Made by a program: the position numbers and the translations under genes. Shown in pieces: positions 34,184 to 42,315 of a stretch of 64,000 nt of DNA. This DNA comes from Lautropia sp. SCN 69-89 (GTDB lineage: Bacteria > Pseudomonadota > Gammaproteobacteria > Burkholderiales > Burkholderiaceae_E): positions 1 to 64,000 of the forward strand of contig MEED01000017.1 of the NCBI GenBank assembly GCA_001724855.1, read 5' to 3'. The stretch's first letter is position 1, and the number at the start of each line of letters is the position of its first letter. The notes under the pieces were generated by a model. It ran no database searches and was not told the origin of the DNA. It saw nothing but the letters and a program-made list of their open reading frames with translations.

Positions 34184-35359
34184 TCAGCCCTTGATGTCGA
34201 AGACCTGGCGCAGGTATTGCAGGTAGGCCTCGTCCTCGCACATGTTCTTCGCCGGCGTGTCGGTGAGCTTGGCCACCGGCTGGCCGTTGCAGCGCACCAT
34301 CTTGATCACGATCTGCAGCGGCACGTAGCCGAGGTCGTTGGTGAGGTTGGTGCCGATGCCGAACGCGATGCGGGTGCGATCGCGGAAGCGCTTGTACAGC
34401 TGCACCATCAGCGGGAAGGTGAGCGCATCGGAGAACACCAGCGTCTTGGTCTTCGGGTCGACACGATTGGCCTCGTAGTGCGCGATCAGCCGCTCGCCCC
34501 ATTCGAACGGATCGCCCGAGTCGTGCCGCGCGCCGTCGAACAGCTTGCAGAAATACATGTCGAAGTCGCGCAGGAACGCGCTCATCCCGTACACGTCGGA
34601 GAGCGCGATGCCGAGGTCGCCGCGGTATTCGCGGGCCCAGGTCTCGAAGCCGAAGACCTGCGTGTCGCGCAACCGCGGGCCCAGCGCCTGGCAGGCCTGC
34701 AGGTACTCGTGCGCCATCGTGCCCAGCGGCGTGACGCCGTGGTGCATCGCGTACATCACGTTCGAGGTGCCGGCGAAGATCGGTCCGAGCTTCGCCTTGC
34801 AGGTCTGCAGCACTTCCTCGTGCCACAGCCGCGAGAAGCGCCGCCGCGTGCCGTAGTCGGCGATGCGGATCCCCTCGAGGTCGGGATGACCGGTGATCAG
34901 CGAAATCTTCTCGTCGAGCCGCCGGCGCCCCTCGGCGTAGTCGGGCAACTGCACCGTCTCGCGGAAGTAGATCTCGTTGACGATCGACAGCACCGGGATC
35001 TCGAACAGGATCGTGTGCAGCCAGGGCCCGCGGATATGGATGTCGATCTCGCCGTTGTCCTTCGGAGACGGCGCCACCGAGATGTACTTCGCGTTCATCT
35101 GGAACAGGCCGAGGAAGTCGACGAAGTCGCTCTTGACGAAGCGGAAGCTGCGCAGGTAGTCGAGCTCGCGCTGGCGAAAGCGCAGCGAGCACAGTCCCTG
35201 GATCTCCTCCTGGATCGCGCCAACGTACGGGCGCAGGTCGACGCCCTCGTTGCGGCACTTGAAGCGGTACTCGACCTGCGCGGTCGGGAAGTGATGCAGC
35301 ACCACCTGCATCATCGTGAACTTGTAGAGGTCGGTGTCGAGCAGCGAGGTGATGATCAT
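34184..35359 (-). CDS. pncB: Nicotinate phosphoribosyltransferase
   Basis: The 391-residue protein starts [25 protein letters not shown], the PncB hallmark, and has [24 protein letters not shown] and [18 protein letters not shown]. PncB joins nicotinate and PRPP to nicotinate mononucleotide with ATP hydrolysis (NAD salvage). It follows the enamidase gene on the same strand with an 87-base gap, so nicotinate salvage sits beside nicotinate breakdown. Such competition for one substrate suggests coordinated control, but no shared operator is visible. Confidence 0.96.
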   Translation of the reverse strand: MIITSLLDTDLYKFTMMQVVLHHFPTAQVEYRFKCRNEGVDLRPYVGAIQEEIQGLCSLRFRQRELDYLRSFRFVKSDFVDFLGLFQMNAKYISVAPSPKDNGEIDIHIRGPWLHTILFEIPVLSIVNEIYFRETVQLPDYAEGRRRLDEKISLITGHPDLEGIRIADYGTRRRFSRLWHEEVLQTCKAKLGPIFAGTSNVMYAMHHGVTPLGTMAHEYLQACQALGPRLRDTQVFGFETWAREYRGDLGIALSDVYGMSAFLRDFDMYFCKLFDGARHDSGDPFEWGERLIAHYEANRVDPKTKTLVFSDALTFPLMVQLYKRFRDRTRIAFGIGTNLTNDLGYVPLQIVIKMVRCNGQPVAKLTDTPAKNMCEDEAYLQYLRQVFDIKG

Positions 35360-35446
35360 CGCGATGAGCAGGCAGAGCGCCGAACCGGCACCTGCCGCGC
35401 ATCATAAGCCATGCTGCCCGCCGCGGCGCCCGGGCGCCGCGGTTGC

Positions 35447-36637
35447 TCAGTGAACCACGACTGGAATCTCGGTGGCCGGCGGGGTGTTGCGGCTACGCCC
35501 GCACCGCACGACGCCGTCGATCATCACCATGCCGATGCCGGGGATGTCACCGAGCTGGACGCTTTCGAGCAGGGTGCGGCCGGACGTGTGCTGCGCGCGG
35601 TCCATGAAGACGAAATCGGCAGCGCGGCCAACCTCCACCAGTCCGCAGTCGAGCCCACGCAGGCGGGCCGTGTTGCCGGTGGCGAAGCAGAACACCGACT
35701 CCGCTGGAATGCCGCCGACGCTGGAGAGCAGCGCAATCATGCGCAGGATGCCGAGCGGTTGCACACCGGACCCGGCTGGCCCATCGGTGCCGAGGATTAC
35801 CCGGTGCGGGCACTTCAACTGCAGCGCGGCGCGGGCAGCAGCGATCGCGACCTTCTCGTTGCCGTTGTGCACGATCTCGATGGCGCGCGAAGACCTCTCG
35901 CACAACTCGCATACGTGCGCCTCGGGCAAGGAAGTATGACCGCCGTTGATGTGCCCGATGACGTCGGCGTCGGCCTCGAGCACCACGTCCTTGTCGATCA
36001 GGCCGGAACCGGGAATCGACGGCCCGCCGGTATGGATCGTGCTCTGGATGCCGTACTTGCGCGCCCATGCGACCATGCGCCGGGCCTCCTCGCCGGCCTT
36101 GACAGACCCCAGGCCGACCTCGCCCAGCAGCTTCACGCCAGCCTGCGCGAGTTCCCGGAAGTCGTCTTCCACCATGCCCCGCTCGATCACCGGCGCGCCG
36201 GCGAGCACCTTCATCCCGCCGGGACGGAAGTTGTCGAAAGCGCGCTGCGCGGTAATCGCCAGCGCCTTGAGTCCGACGATGTCCTTCGGACGCCCGGGCA
36301 GGTGCACCTCCCCGGCCGAGATCATCGTGGTCACGCCGCCGTGCAGGGTCGAATCGATCCAGCCGAGCTGGCCCTGGCGCGGCGTCCAGTCGCCGAACAC
36401 CGGGTGGACGTGGCTGTCGATCAGGCCCGGGCAGACACAGGTGCGGCGCGCGTCGATCAGCACGTCGGGCTGCGCCGTGTCGCAATCGGCCTCCTTGCCG
36501 ACGCTCGCGATCCGACCGTCATGCACGACCAGGGTATCGGCATCGAGCACCGGCCGGTCGATGTCGCCGGAAAGCAGCAAACCGATGTTGCGGATGACGA
36601 CCTTGCCCGAACGGGCCTGTTCGACTGCCTGTGCCAT
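35447..36637 (-). CDS. Enamidase-like amidohydrolase of nicotinate catabolism
   Basis: The 396-residue amidohydrolase has the metal-binding HxH (His76, His78 in LIDSHVHP), further His at 202 (IHTGG), 229 and 234 (GHINGGHTS), and Asp285 (GTDGPAGSG). Its layout resembles the enamidase of Eubacterium barkeri, which opens 1,4,5,6-tetrahydro-6-oxonicotinate to (S)-2-formylglutarate and ammonia. It lies on the minus strand after a TetR regulator and a ferredoxin reductase, facing the reductase gene that would make its substrate. Other cyclic amidases share this fold, so the call rests on sequence type plus context. Confidence 0.8.
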   Translation of the reverse strand: MAQAVEQARSGKVVIRNIGLLLSGDIDRPVLDADTLVVHDGRIASVGKEADCDTAQPDVLIDARRTCVCPGLIDSHVHPVFGDWTPRQGQLGWIDSTLHGGVTTMISAGEVHLPGRPKDIVGLKALAITAQRAFDNFRPGGMKVLAGAPVIERGMVEDDFRELAQAGVKLLGEVGLGSVKAGEEARRMVAWARKYGIQSTIHTGGPSIPGSGLIDKDVVLEADADVIGHINGGHTSLPEAHVCELCERSSRAIEIVHNGNEKVAIAAARAALQLKCPHRVILGTDGPAGSGVQPLGILRMIALLSSVGGIPAESVFCFATGNTARLRGLDCGLVEVGRAADFVFMDRAQHTSGRTLLESVQLGDIPGIGMVMIDGVVRCGRSRNTPPATEIPVVVH

Positions 36638-36694
36638 GAATTCGCTCCTCGTGGGTTGGTTGACGCGCAGGAACCGGGTGGCGCCGGGTTCCGC

Positions 36695-37408
36695 TCAGGT
36701 CGCGGCCGCACCGTCGACGGGCGGCGGGGCGACGAGCACCGTGCGCAGGACAGCGTCCTGCACGAACCTCTCCCAACTTGCGACGGCTTCGGGCGCTTCG
36801 AGGTTCTCGCCCAGGAAGGCCGAGAGCGTAAAGCGGTTGGACTGGTAGAAGTATCCGGCAGCCGCGATCAGCAGGTACAGGTCGCGAGCCGTCACGTCGG
36901 GGCGAAACTCGCCCCGCGCGACGCCGCTGCGCAGCAGTTCGTCGATGACCCCGATGGCCGACGACGAGTATTCGCGCGCGCGCAGCGACTTGCCGATGTG
37001 CTTGCCGCGGTGCAGGTTTTCGCTGTTCAAGAGCGTGACGAACTCGGGGTTGCGCCGATAGTAGTCGAGCGCGAAGTGCACCACTGCGCGCAGCGCCTCC
37101 ACCGGCCGTCCCGGATCGAGATCGAGCCTGGCTTCGGCTTCGTTGAAGCGCCGGTAGATCTCCTCCAGAACCGCGACGAACAACCCCTCCTTGCTGCCGA
37201 AATAGTAGTAGATCATCCGGTCATAGGAGCGGGCCGCCCTGGCGATCTTCTCGACGCTGCCGCCATGCAGGCCATGTCGCGCGAAGACCTTGATCGCCGC
37301 GCGCAGCAGGCTCTCGCGGGTCGCCTGCGCCGCCTTCTCGCGTACTCCCGGCCGGCGCCGCGCTCCGGCCCTGCCCGCGACAGTACGCATCGTAGTGTTG
37401 CTCGACAT
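36695..37408 (-). CDS. TetR family regulator of the nicotinate island
   Basis: The 237-residue protein has a basic N-terminus and a helix-turn-helix (GSVEKIARAARSYDRMIYYYFGSKEGLFVAVL, residues 49-80). The C-terminal domain is helical. It sits between the enamidase and ferredoxin reductase genes in a minus-strand run (57- and 43-base gaps), so autoregulation and control of the adjacent divergent promoter are likely. An 18-base imperfect palindrome at 38330-38347 is a candidate operator. The inducer is unknown. Confidence 0.85.
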   Translation of the reverse strand: MSSNTTMRTVAGRAGARRRPGVREKAAQATRESLLRAAIKVFARHGLHGGSVEKIARAARSYDRMIYYYFGSKEGLFVAVLEEIYRRFNEAEARLDLDPGRPVEALRAVVHFALDYYRRNPEFVTLLNSENLHRGKHIGKSLRAREYSSSAIGVIDELLRSGVARGEFRPDVTARDLYLLIAAAGYFYQSNRFTLSAFLGENLEAPEAVASWERFVQDAVLRTVLVAPPPVDGAAAT

Positions 37409-37451
37409 CGACGAAGCCTCCTGACGTGGTGCCGGGCGCGAGCCGCGGCGC

Positions 37452-38225
37452 TCACTGGTCGGCGAACGCGCGTTCGATGACGTAGTCGCCCGGCACCGAG
37501 GTGTTCCCCTCGGCGAACCCGCGCCGTTCGAGCAGGTGCTTGAGGTCGCGCAGCATCGCGGGACTGCCGCAGATCATCACTCGATCCTCGGCTGGATCGA
37601 GCCCGGGCATACAGAGGTCGGAGCACAGCTTGCCGCTTTCGATCAGGTCGGTGATGCGGCCCATGTGGCGGTATTCCTCGCGGGTCACGGTCGGATAGTA
37701 GTGCAACTGCGACGACACGATGTCGCCGAGGAACTCATGCGACGGAAGATGCTCCACAAGCAGGTCGTGGTACGCCAGCTCGTCGACCTTGCGCACACCG
37801 TGCACCAGCACGATGTGCTCGAACTTTTCGTAGGTGGCCGGATCGCGCACAATGCTCATGAAAGGCGCCAGGCCGGTGCCGGTGGCGAGCATGTAGAGCC
37901 GCCTGCCCGGCAGCAGATAGTCGACGACCAGCGTGCCGGTGGGCTTGCGGCCGACGACGATCGAGTCGCCGACCCGTATGTGCTGCAAGCGCGAAGTGAG
38001 CGGGCCATCGTCGACCTTGATGCTGAGGAACTCGAGATGATCCTCGTAGTTGGCGCTGGCGATGCTGTAGGCGCGAAGCAGCGGCTTGCCGTCGACCCGC
38101 AGACCGATCATCGTGAAATGACCGTTGCTGAACCGCAGCGCGGCGTCGCGCGTCGTCGTGAAGCTGAACAGGCGGTCAGTCCAGTGATGGACACTCAGCA
38201 CGCGTTCTTCGTTGAAGGCGCTCAT
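37452..38225 (-). CDS. fpr: Ferredoxin--NADP+ reductase
   Basis: The 257-residue flavoprotein has the FAD motif RAYSIASANYEDHLEF, the NADP motif LATGTGLAPFMSIVRD and the C-terminal CGSPAML. It belongs to the bacterial plant-type FNR subclass (Fpr). Its gene is divergent from the 6-hydroxynicotinate reductase gene, and the Eubacterium enzyme of that name is ferredoxin-dependent, so this FNR probably supplies the electrons (NADPH to ferredoxin). It starts the minus-strand run fpr-tetR-enamidase. Confidence 0.9.
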   Translation of the reverse strand: MSAFNEERVLSVHHWTDRLFSFTTTRDAALRFSNGHFTMIGLRVDGKPLLRAYSIASANYEDHLEFLSIKVDDGPLTSRLQHIRVGDSIVVGRKPTGTLVVDYLLPGRRLYMLATGTGLAPFMSIVRDPATYEKFEHIVLVHGVRKVDELAYHDLLVEHLPSHEFLGDIVSSQLHYYPTVTREEYRHMGRITDLIESGKLCSDLCMPGLDPAEDRVMICGSPAMLRDLKHLLERRGFAEGNTSVPGDYVIERAFADQ

Positions 38226-38290
38226 GGGCAGATGAAGGTTGGCTGTCGAGGCCGGCGCGTCATTGCGCGCCGGCGTTGGCGCGAAACCCC

Positions 38291-38347
38291 TTGCAAGCGG
38301 GAGTCGAATTCGTTAGATTGCGGCCTTTCATGTAGTGAACACCACAT
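38291..38347 (+). promoter_or_regulatory. Promoter and candidate operator for the 6-hydroxynicotinate reductase run
   Basis: TTGCAA (38291-38296), a 17-base gap and TAGATT (38314-38319) form a sigma-70-like promoter. Right after it, at the expected start of transcription, lies the imperfect palindrome ATGTAGTGAACACCACAT (38330-38347; 8-base arms, one mismatch). Repression by the neighbouring TetR or by the MarR regulator is a reasonable guess. The site is in the 200-base gap shared with the divergent fpr gene. Confidence 0.4.
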
Positions 38348-38425
38348 CAACGTTCGGCGAATCCTACATCAAGTCGGAACGCCTAACAAGCGCCGCCGAC
38401 ACGCCGCCAGCGAGGTGCCATTTCC

Positions 38426-40057
38426 ATGACCGAGCACACCAAGACCGACGGCCTTCCGGGGCTGGACGAACCGCCCTTGCCGCAGTTCCTCGAGCGGGCG
38501 CGCCCGCGCAACGAGCGCATGGCGACCGGCAAGATCGAGTGCAACGCGTGCCCGGTGCTTTGCCAGATCGCCCCGGGGCGCACCGGCGCGTGCGACCGCT
38601 ACGCGAACCAGGACGGCACGCTGGTGCGCGTCGATCCGGTGGTGATGCTGCGCCGCCAGATCGGCGAAGGCGAGCCCACGCTGGTGGCCTTCGCCGGACG
38701 CCCCTCTCTTCCTGGTCCGGAGGGCGCTGCGCCGCCGGTCGCCGAGGAGGATGCTTCCGCGTGGTCCGGCGACCTGCTGCACGCCGACCAGGTGTTCGTC
38801 ACCGGGATCGGCTGTTCGACGACCTACCCCGACTACAAGCCTGCCCCCTTCATCGTGGGCTCGAAGGTCGACGGCGTCGACATGGTCACCGTGGTCACCG
38901 AGGGGATCTTCAGCTATTGCAGCTTCAAGCTGAAGATCGACACCGACCGCTACCTCGGCCCCGAGCAGGCGAACGTGCGCTGCAAGGGCGAGGTAGTGGG
39001 CCACGTGACCACCGCCGAGTACGGCTCGCAGATGCTCTCGCTGGGCGGCGTGCACCATCTCACCGGCGGCAGCAAGAAGGAAGGCCGCGTCACGCTCGAC
39101 GTGATGCAGGCGCTGGGCAACAAGGAGGCGGTGGAACTCACCATCGACGGCGGCTCGCAGGTCGTGGTGCAGGCCGGCCGCGCGCCCATCGTCAACGGCG
39201 CCGAGGAGCAGCGCATGCGTGTCGGCTGCGGGTCGGCCACTGTCGGGATCTTCGCGCGCCAGCTCTACGGCCTCGCCGACGAAGTGGTCGTCGTCGACGA
39301 TCACATCACCGGTGTGCTCACGGAGCACCAGGCCGGGCGCTGCCTGGACATGCGCCCCTCGGGCATCAAGGTGCGCGGGCGCAAGTCGACGCCGGGACGC
39401 TACTTCCAGGTGGCCAGTCCGGGCACCGGATGGGGTGGTACCGACATCGCCGACCCGCTGGCGATCATCGAGGGCTGGGACGACAAGGTGGCGTGGCCCG
39501 GCTTGCGGCTGCTGATGACTTCCACCACCGGCGAGCACGCCTCGTGGTATGTCCTCGACGAAACGCTCACGCCGCGCGAGCAGGCCATGCCGCAGGCACT
39601 GCATGCGATCGTCGAGCGCATCGGCGAGAACTGCGAACCGTCGCTGTGCACGGTGCTCTTCCTCGGTGGCGCCGGCGGCAGTCTGCGCGCCGGGGTGACC
39701 GAGAACCCGGTGCTGCTCACCCGCTCGATCAAGCAGGCGCTGGTCAACGTCACCTGTGGCGGCGCGCCGGCCTACGTCTGGCCGGGCGGCGGAATCACGG
39801 TGATGACCGACGTGACACGCATGCCAGACCGCAGTTTCGGCACGGTGCCCACTCCTGCCCTCGTCGCGCCGATCGAGTTCAGCATGCGCCTTGACGACTT
39901 CCGCGCCCTTGGCGGGCACGTCGACCACGTGCGTCCGCTCGAAGAGGTGCTGCGCCACGGCGCGTGGCACAACGACGGCGCTCCGGTGGCGCGCCGCTGG
40001 CTGCAGGCCGCCGCGGGCAACCCCTGGCCACTGGGCCGCCCTCCTGTCATCGGCTGA
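38426..40057 (+). CDS. 6-Hydroxynicotinate reductase
   Basis: The 543-residue protein starts with an iron-sulfur motif (Cys39-x2-Cys42-x3-Cys46-x9-Cys56 in KIECNACPVLCQIAPGRTGAC). Later blocks VTGIGCSTTYPDYKPAP, TEGIFSYCSFKLKIDTD and CGGAPAYVWPGGGIT match what I recognise as 6-hydroxynicotinate reductases, which reduce the pyridone ring to 1,4,5,6-tetrahydro-6-oxonicotinate with ferredoxin. The gene starts the plus-strand run that continues to nicB. Neighbouring fpr, enamidase and nicotinate hydroxylase genes support the call. The electron donor is inferred. Confidence 0.85.
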   Translation: MTEHTKTDGLPGLDEPPLPQFLERARPRNERMATGKIECNACPVLCQIAPGRTGACDRYANQDGTLVRVDPVVMLRRQIGEGEPTLVAFAGRPSLPGPEGAAPPVAEEDASAWSGDLLHADQVFVTGIGCSTTYPDYKPAPFIVGSKVDGVDMVTVVTEGIFSYCSFKLKIDTDRYLGPEQANVRCKGEVVGHVTTAEYGSQMLSLGGVHHLTGGSKKEGRVTLDVMQALGNKEAVELTIDGGSQVVVQAGRAPIVNGAEEQRMRVGCGSATVGIFARQLYGLADEVVVVDDHITGVLTEHQAGRCLDMRPSGIKVRGRKSTPGRYFQVASPGTGWGGTDIADPLAIIEGWDDKVAWPGLRLLMTSTTGEHASWYVLDETLTPREQAMPQALHAIVERIGENCEPSLCTVLFLGGAGGSLRAGVTENPVLLTRSIKQALVNVTCGGAPAYVWPGGGITVMTDVTRMPDRSFGTVPTPALVAPIEFSMRLDDFRALGGHVDHVRPLEEVLRHGAWHNDGAPVARRWLQAAAGNPWPLGRPPVIG

Positions 40058-40067
40058 CGCAGCCGCC

Positions 40068-40976
40068 ATGTCCGCGCAACGCGCCCCGCTCTCCGAAGGC
40101 CGCTGGCACTTCCAGCACGGTCCGATCGACATCGTCATCGGCGCCGACGGAAGGCCCGATGCCCTGCAGGTCTCGCACGCGGCCGCCTGGGAGCGCTTCC
40201 GGACGGTCCTCGACGAACTGGTCGGTGAACTGGCCGCCCTGCGCCAGCCGGTCGGCGCGGACCCCTGTACGCTGCGTGGCGCGGTAGCGCGCCGCATGTG
40301 GTCGGCCTGTCGACCCTACCGCGCGGATTTCATCACCCCGATGGCAGCCGTAGCCGGCGCCGTCGCGCAGGAGCTGATCGGGCACTACGCGCGTCCGGGA
40401 GTCGATCGCGCGTGGGTCAACAACGGCGGAGACATCGCGCTTTACCTGGCTCCGGGCCGCTCGGTGCGCGTCGGCCTGTATGCCGACATCGCCCGCCTCG
40501 ACGCCGCCGAGCTGCGCGACGGTATCCGCACCGACGGCTGGTTCGACGTGCGACACGAGTCGCCGGTGCGCGGAGTGGCGACCAGCGGCTGGCGCGGGCG
40601 CAGTTTCTCGCTGGGAATCGCCGACAGCGTGACAGTGCTGGCGCGAAGCGCGGCCGAGGCCGATGCGGCGGCTACGGTCATCGCCAATGCGGTCGACGTC
40701 GACGATCCGCGCATCGTGCGGCGACCCGCCCGCGAACTGAAGGACGACAGCGACCTCGGCGACCTCCCGGTCACGGTGGGCGTTCCTTGCCTCGATCGCG
40801 AAACGGTGCGGCGCGCGCTCGAATCGGGCCTGCGGTGCGCGCAGGCCCTGTACGAGCGCGGCCTGGTCTGGTCATGCGTCCTGGTGTGCCAGGGCGTCAT
40901 CGGACGAGCCGGCGCGCATGGCGGCGCCGCGGCCGGGGCACCGCAGTCCGCGGGCGCGGCCGCGCACGCACACTGA
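40068..40976 (+). CDS. UPF0280 family protein (ApbE-like fold), function unknown
   Basis: The 302-residue protein has the UPF0280 pattern: DFITPMAAVAGAVAQELIGHYA, VNNGGDIALYL and RGVATSGWRGRSFSLGIADSVTVLARSAAEADAAATVIANAV. The family is structurally related to the flavin transferase ApbE. The Asn-Asn-Gly-Gly-Asp motif is the ApbE-like core. ATG at 40068 is 11 bases after the reductase stop, so the two are cotranscribed. It could place or bind a flavin on the reductase; this is inference only. Confidence 0.8.
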   Translation: MSAQRAPLSEGRWHFQHGPIDIVIGADGRPDALQVSHAAAWERFRTVLDELVGELAALRQPVGADPCTLRGAVARRMWSACRPYRADFITPMAAVAGAVAQELIGHYARPGVDRAWVNNGGDIALYLAPGRSVRVGLYADIARLDAAELRDGIRTDGWFDVRHESPVRGVATSGWRGRSFSLGIADSVTVLARSAAEADAAATVIANAVDVDDPRIVRRPARELKDDSDLGDLPVTVGVPCLDRETVRRALESGLRCAQALYERGLVWSCVLVCQGVIGRAGAHGGAAAGAPQSAGAAAHAH

Positions 40977-40996
40977 CCACATTCTGGAGTCTCGCG

Positions 40997-41638
40997 ATGA
41001 TCGACATCCGGCGCATCCTGTCCCAGGTCGAGGACATCCACCACGAATTCGGGCCGGTCGCGGCAGTGCCACCGCGCCGCGGCTGGATCGCGGCGGTGCT
41101 GACCAATCCGTTTGCCGGACGCTACGTGGCCGACATCGTGCCGATGATGGAAGCCCTGAATCCCGTCGGCGTCGCCATGGCGCACCGGCTGCAGGCCGCG
41201 ATGGACGTGCCGGTCGAGCGCATCGAGGCGTACGGCAAGGGGGCGATCATCGGCAGCGCGGGCGAGCTCGAGCATGGCGCGCTGTGGCACGTGCCCGGCG
41301 GCTACGCGATGCGCGAGCTGCTCGGCTGGAAGGGCGACCGCGCCGCCTACGCGCGCGGCGAAGGCGAGCAGAAGTCCGGGCAGCCCGGCAACGCGCTGGC
41401 GATCGTCCCATCGACGAAGAAAGTGGGCCCGCCAGGCGCCGCGCTCGACGTTCCGCTCACGCACATCAATGCCAGCTACGTGCGCAGTCACTTCGACGCG
41501 GTCGAGGTGCGCGTGCCCGGCGCACCGGCCGCCGACGAGCTGGTCTTCATCCTGGCGATGAGCACCGGCGCGAGGGTGCACGCCCGCGTGGGCGGGCTGA
41601 AAGCCGGCGACATCGCCCAATGGGACGGCCTGCGCTGA
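40997..41638 (+). CDS. DUF1185 'amino acid synthesis' family protein, copy 1
   Basis: The 213-residue protein shares with the next gene the blocks NPFAGRYV, AYGKGAIIGSAGELEHGA, AIVPSTKKVGPPGAALDVPLTHINASYVRSHFDAVEVRV and ARVGGLKAGDI. The family name is historical; no reaction is established. ATG at 40997 is 20 bases after the UPF0280 stop. Conserved Lys/His/Ser in the block just named could be an active site. Context suggests a step around ring-opened nicotinate, unproven. Confidence 0.82.
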   Translation: MIDIRRILSQVEDIHHEFGPVAAVPPRRGWIAAVLTNPFAGRYVADIVPMMEALNPVGVAMAHRLQAAMDVPVERIEAYGKGAIIGSAGELEHGALWHVPGGYAMRELLGWKGDRAAYARGEGEQKSGQPGNALAIVPSTKKVGPPGAALDVPLTHINASYVRSHFDAVEVRVPGAPAADELVFILAMSTGARVHARVGGLKAGDIAQWDGLR

Positions 41639-41676
41639 CGCGCCGGCCGCCGCCCGACAACCTCCCGGAGAAACCC

Positions 41677-42261
41677 ATGGCCGCCCGGATCCGCAAGCTG
41701 ATCGTGCAAGTCGACGAAACCCTCCGCGAAATGAACCAGGCCGTCGAGCCGCCGGCTCGTCGTGCGCTGGCGATGGCGGTGATCGAGAACCCGTACGCCG
41801 GCCGCTACGTCGAGAATCTCGACGAACTGATCACGATCGGCGAAGAACTGGGCGGGCTGCTCGGACGCCGCTGCGTGGAAGCGCTCGGCATCGCGCCCGG
41901 GCAGGCGCACAGCTACGGCAAGGCTGCCATCGTCGGCGAGGGCGGCGAACTCGAACACGCTGCGGCCCTGCTCCACCCCCGGATGGGCGCCACGTTGCGC
42001 GCGGCAGTGGAGAAAGGCGCCGCGCTGGTGCCGTCGGCCAAGAAGCGCGGTGGCCTCGGGACCGCCATCGACGTGCCGCTCGGGCACAAGGACGCCGCGT
42101 TCGTGCGCAGTCATTTCGACGCGATCGAAGCCCGCGTGAGCGACGCGCCGCGCGCCAACGAAATCGTGGTGGCCATCGCCGTCACCGACAGCGGGCGCCC
42201 TCTGGCGCGCGTCGGCGGGCTGAAGGTCAGCGAGATCAAGGGCGAGGACGGCCTGCGCTGA
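41677..42261 (+). CDS. DUF1185 'amino acid synthesis' family protein, copy 2
   Basis: The 194-residue paralogue of the preceding gene has NPYAGRYVENL, SYGKAAIVGEGGELEHAAALLHPRMG and AIDVPLGHKDAAFVRSHFDAIEARV. It lacks the insertion (WKGDRAAYARGEGEQKSG) of copy 1. ATG at 41677 is 38 bases after copy 1. A tandem pair suggests a heteromer or two related substrates. Function unknown; it is in the middle of the nicotinate run. Confidence 0.82.
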   Translation: MAARIRKLIVQVDETLREMNQAVEPPARRALAMAVIENPYAGRYVENLDELITIGEELGGLLGRRCVEALGIAPGQAHSYGKAAIVGEGGELEHAAALLHPRMGATLRAAVEKGAALVPSAKKRGGLGTAIDVPLGHKDAAFVRSHFDAIEARVSDAPRANEIVVAIAVTDSGRPLARVGGLKVSEIKGEDGLR

Positions 42262-42315
42262 GCGCCGGCACCGGCTTCGTCACGTCCCCCAACGTCCATC
42301 GCCAACCGGAGACAC

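Noticed and set aside
35447-36637. Imidazolonepropionase or dihydropyrimidinase assignment for the amidohydrolase
   Set aside because: No histidine- or pyrimidine-degradation genes are nearby; the 6-hydroxynicotinate reductase and nicA/nicB favour an enamidase. The alternative is not fully excluded.
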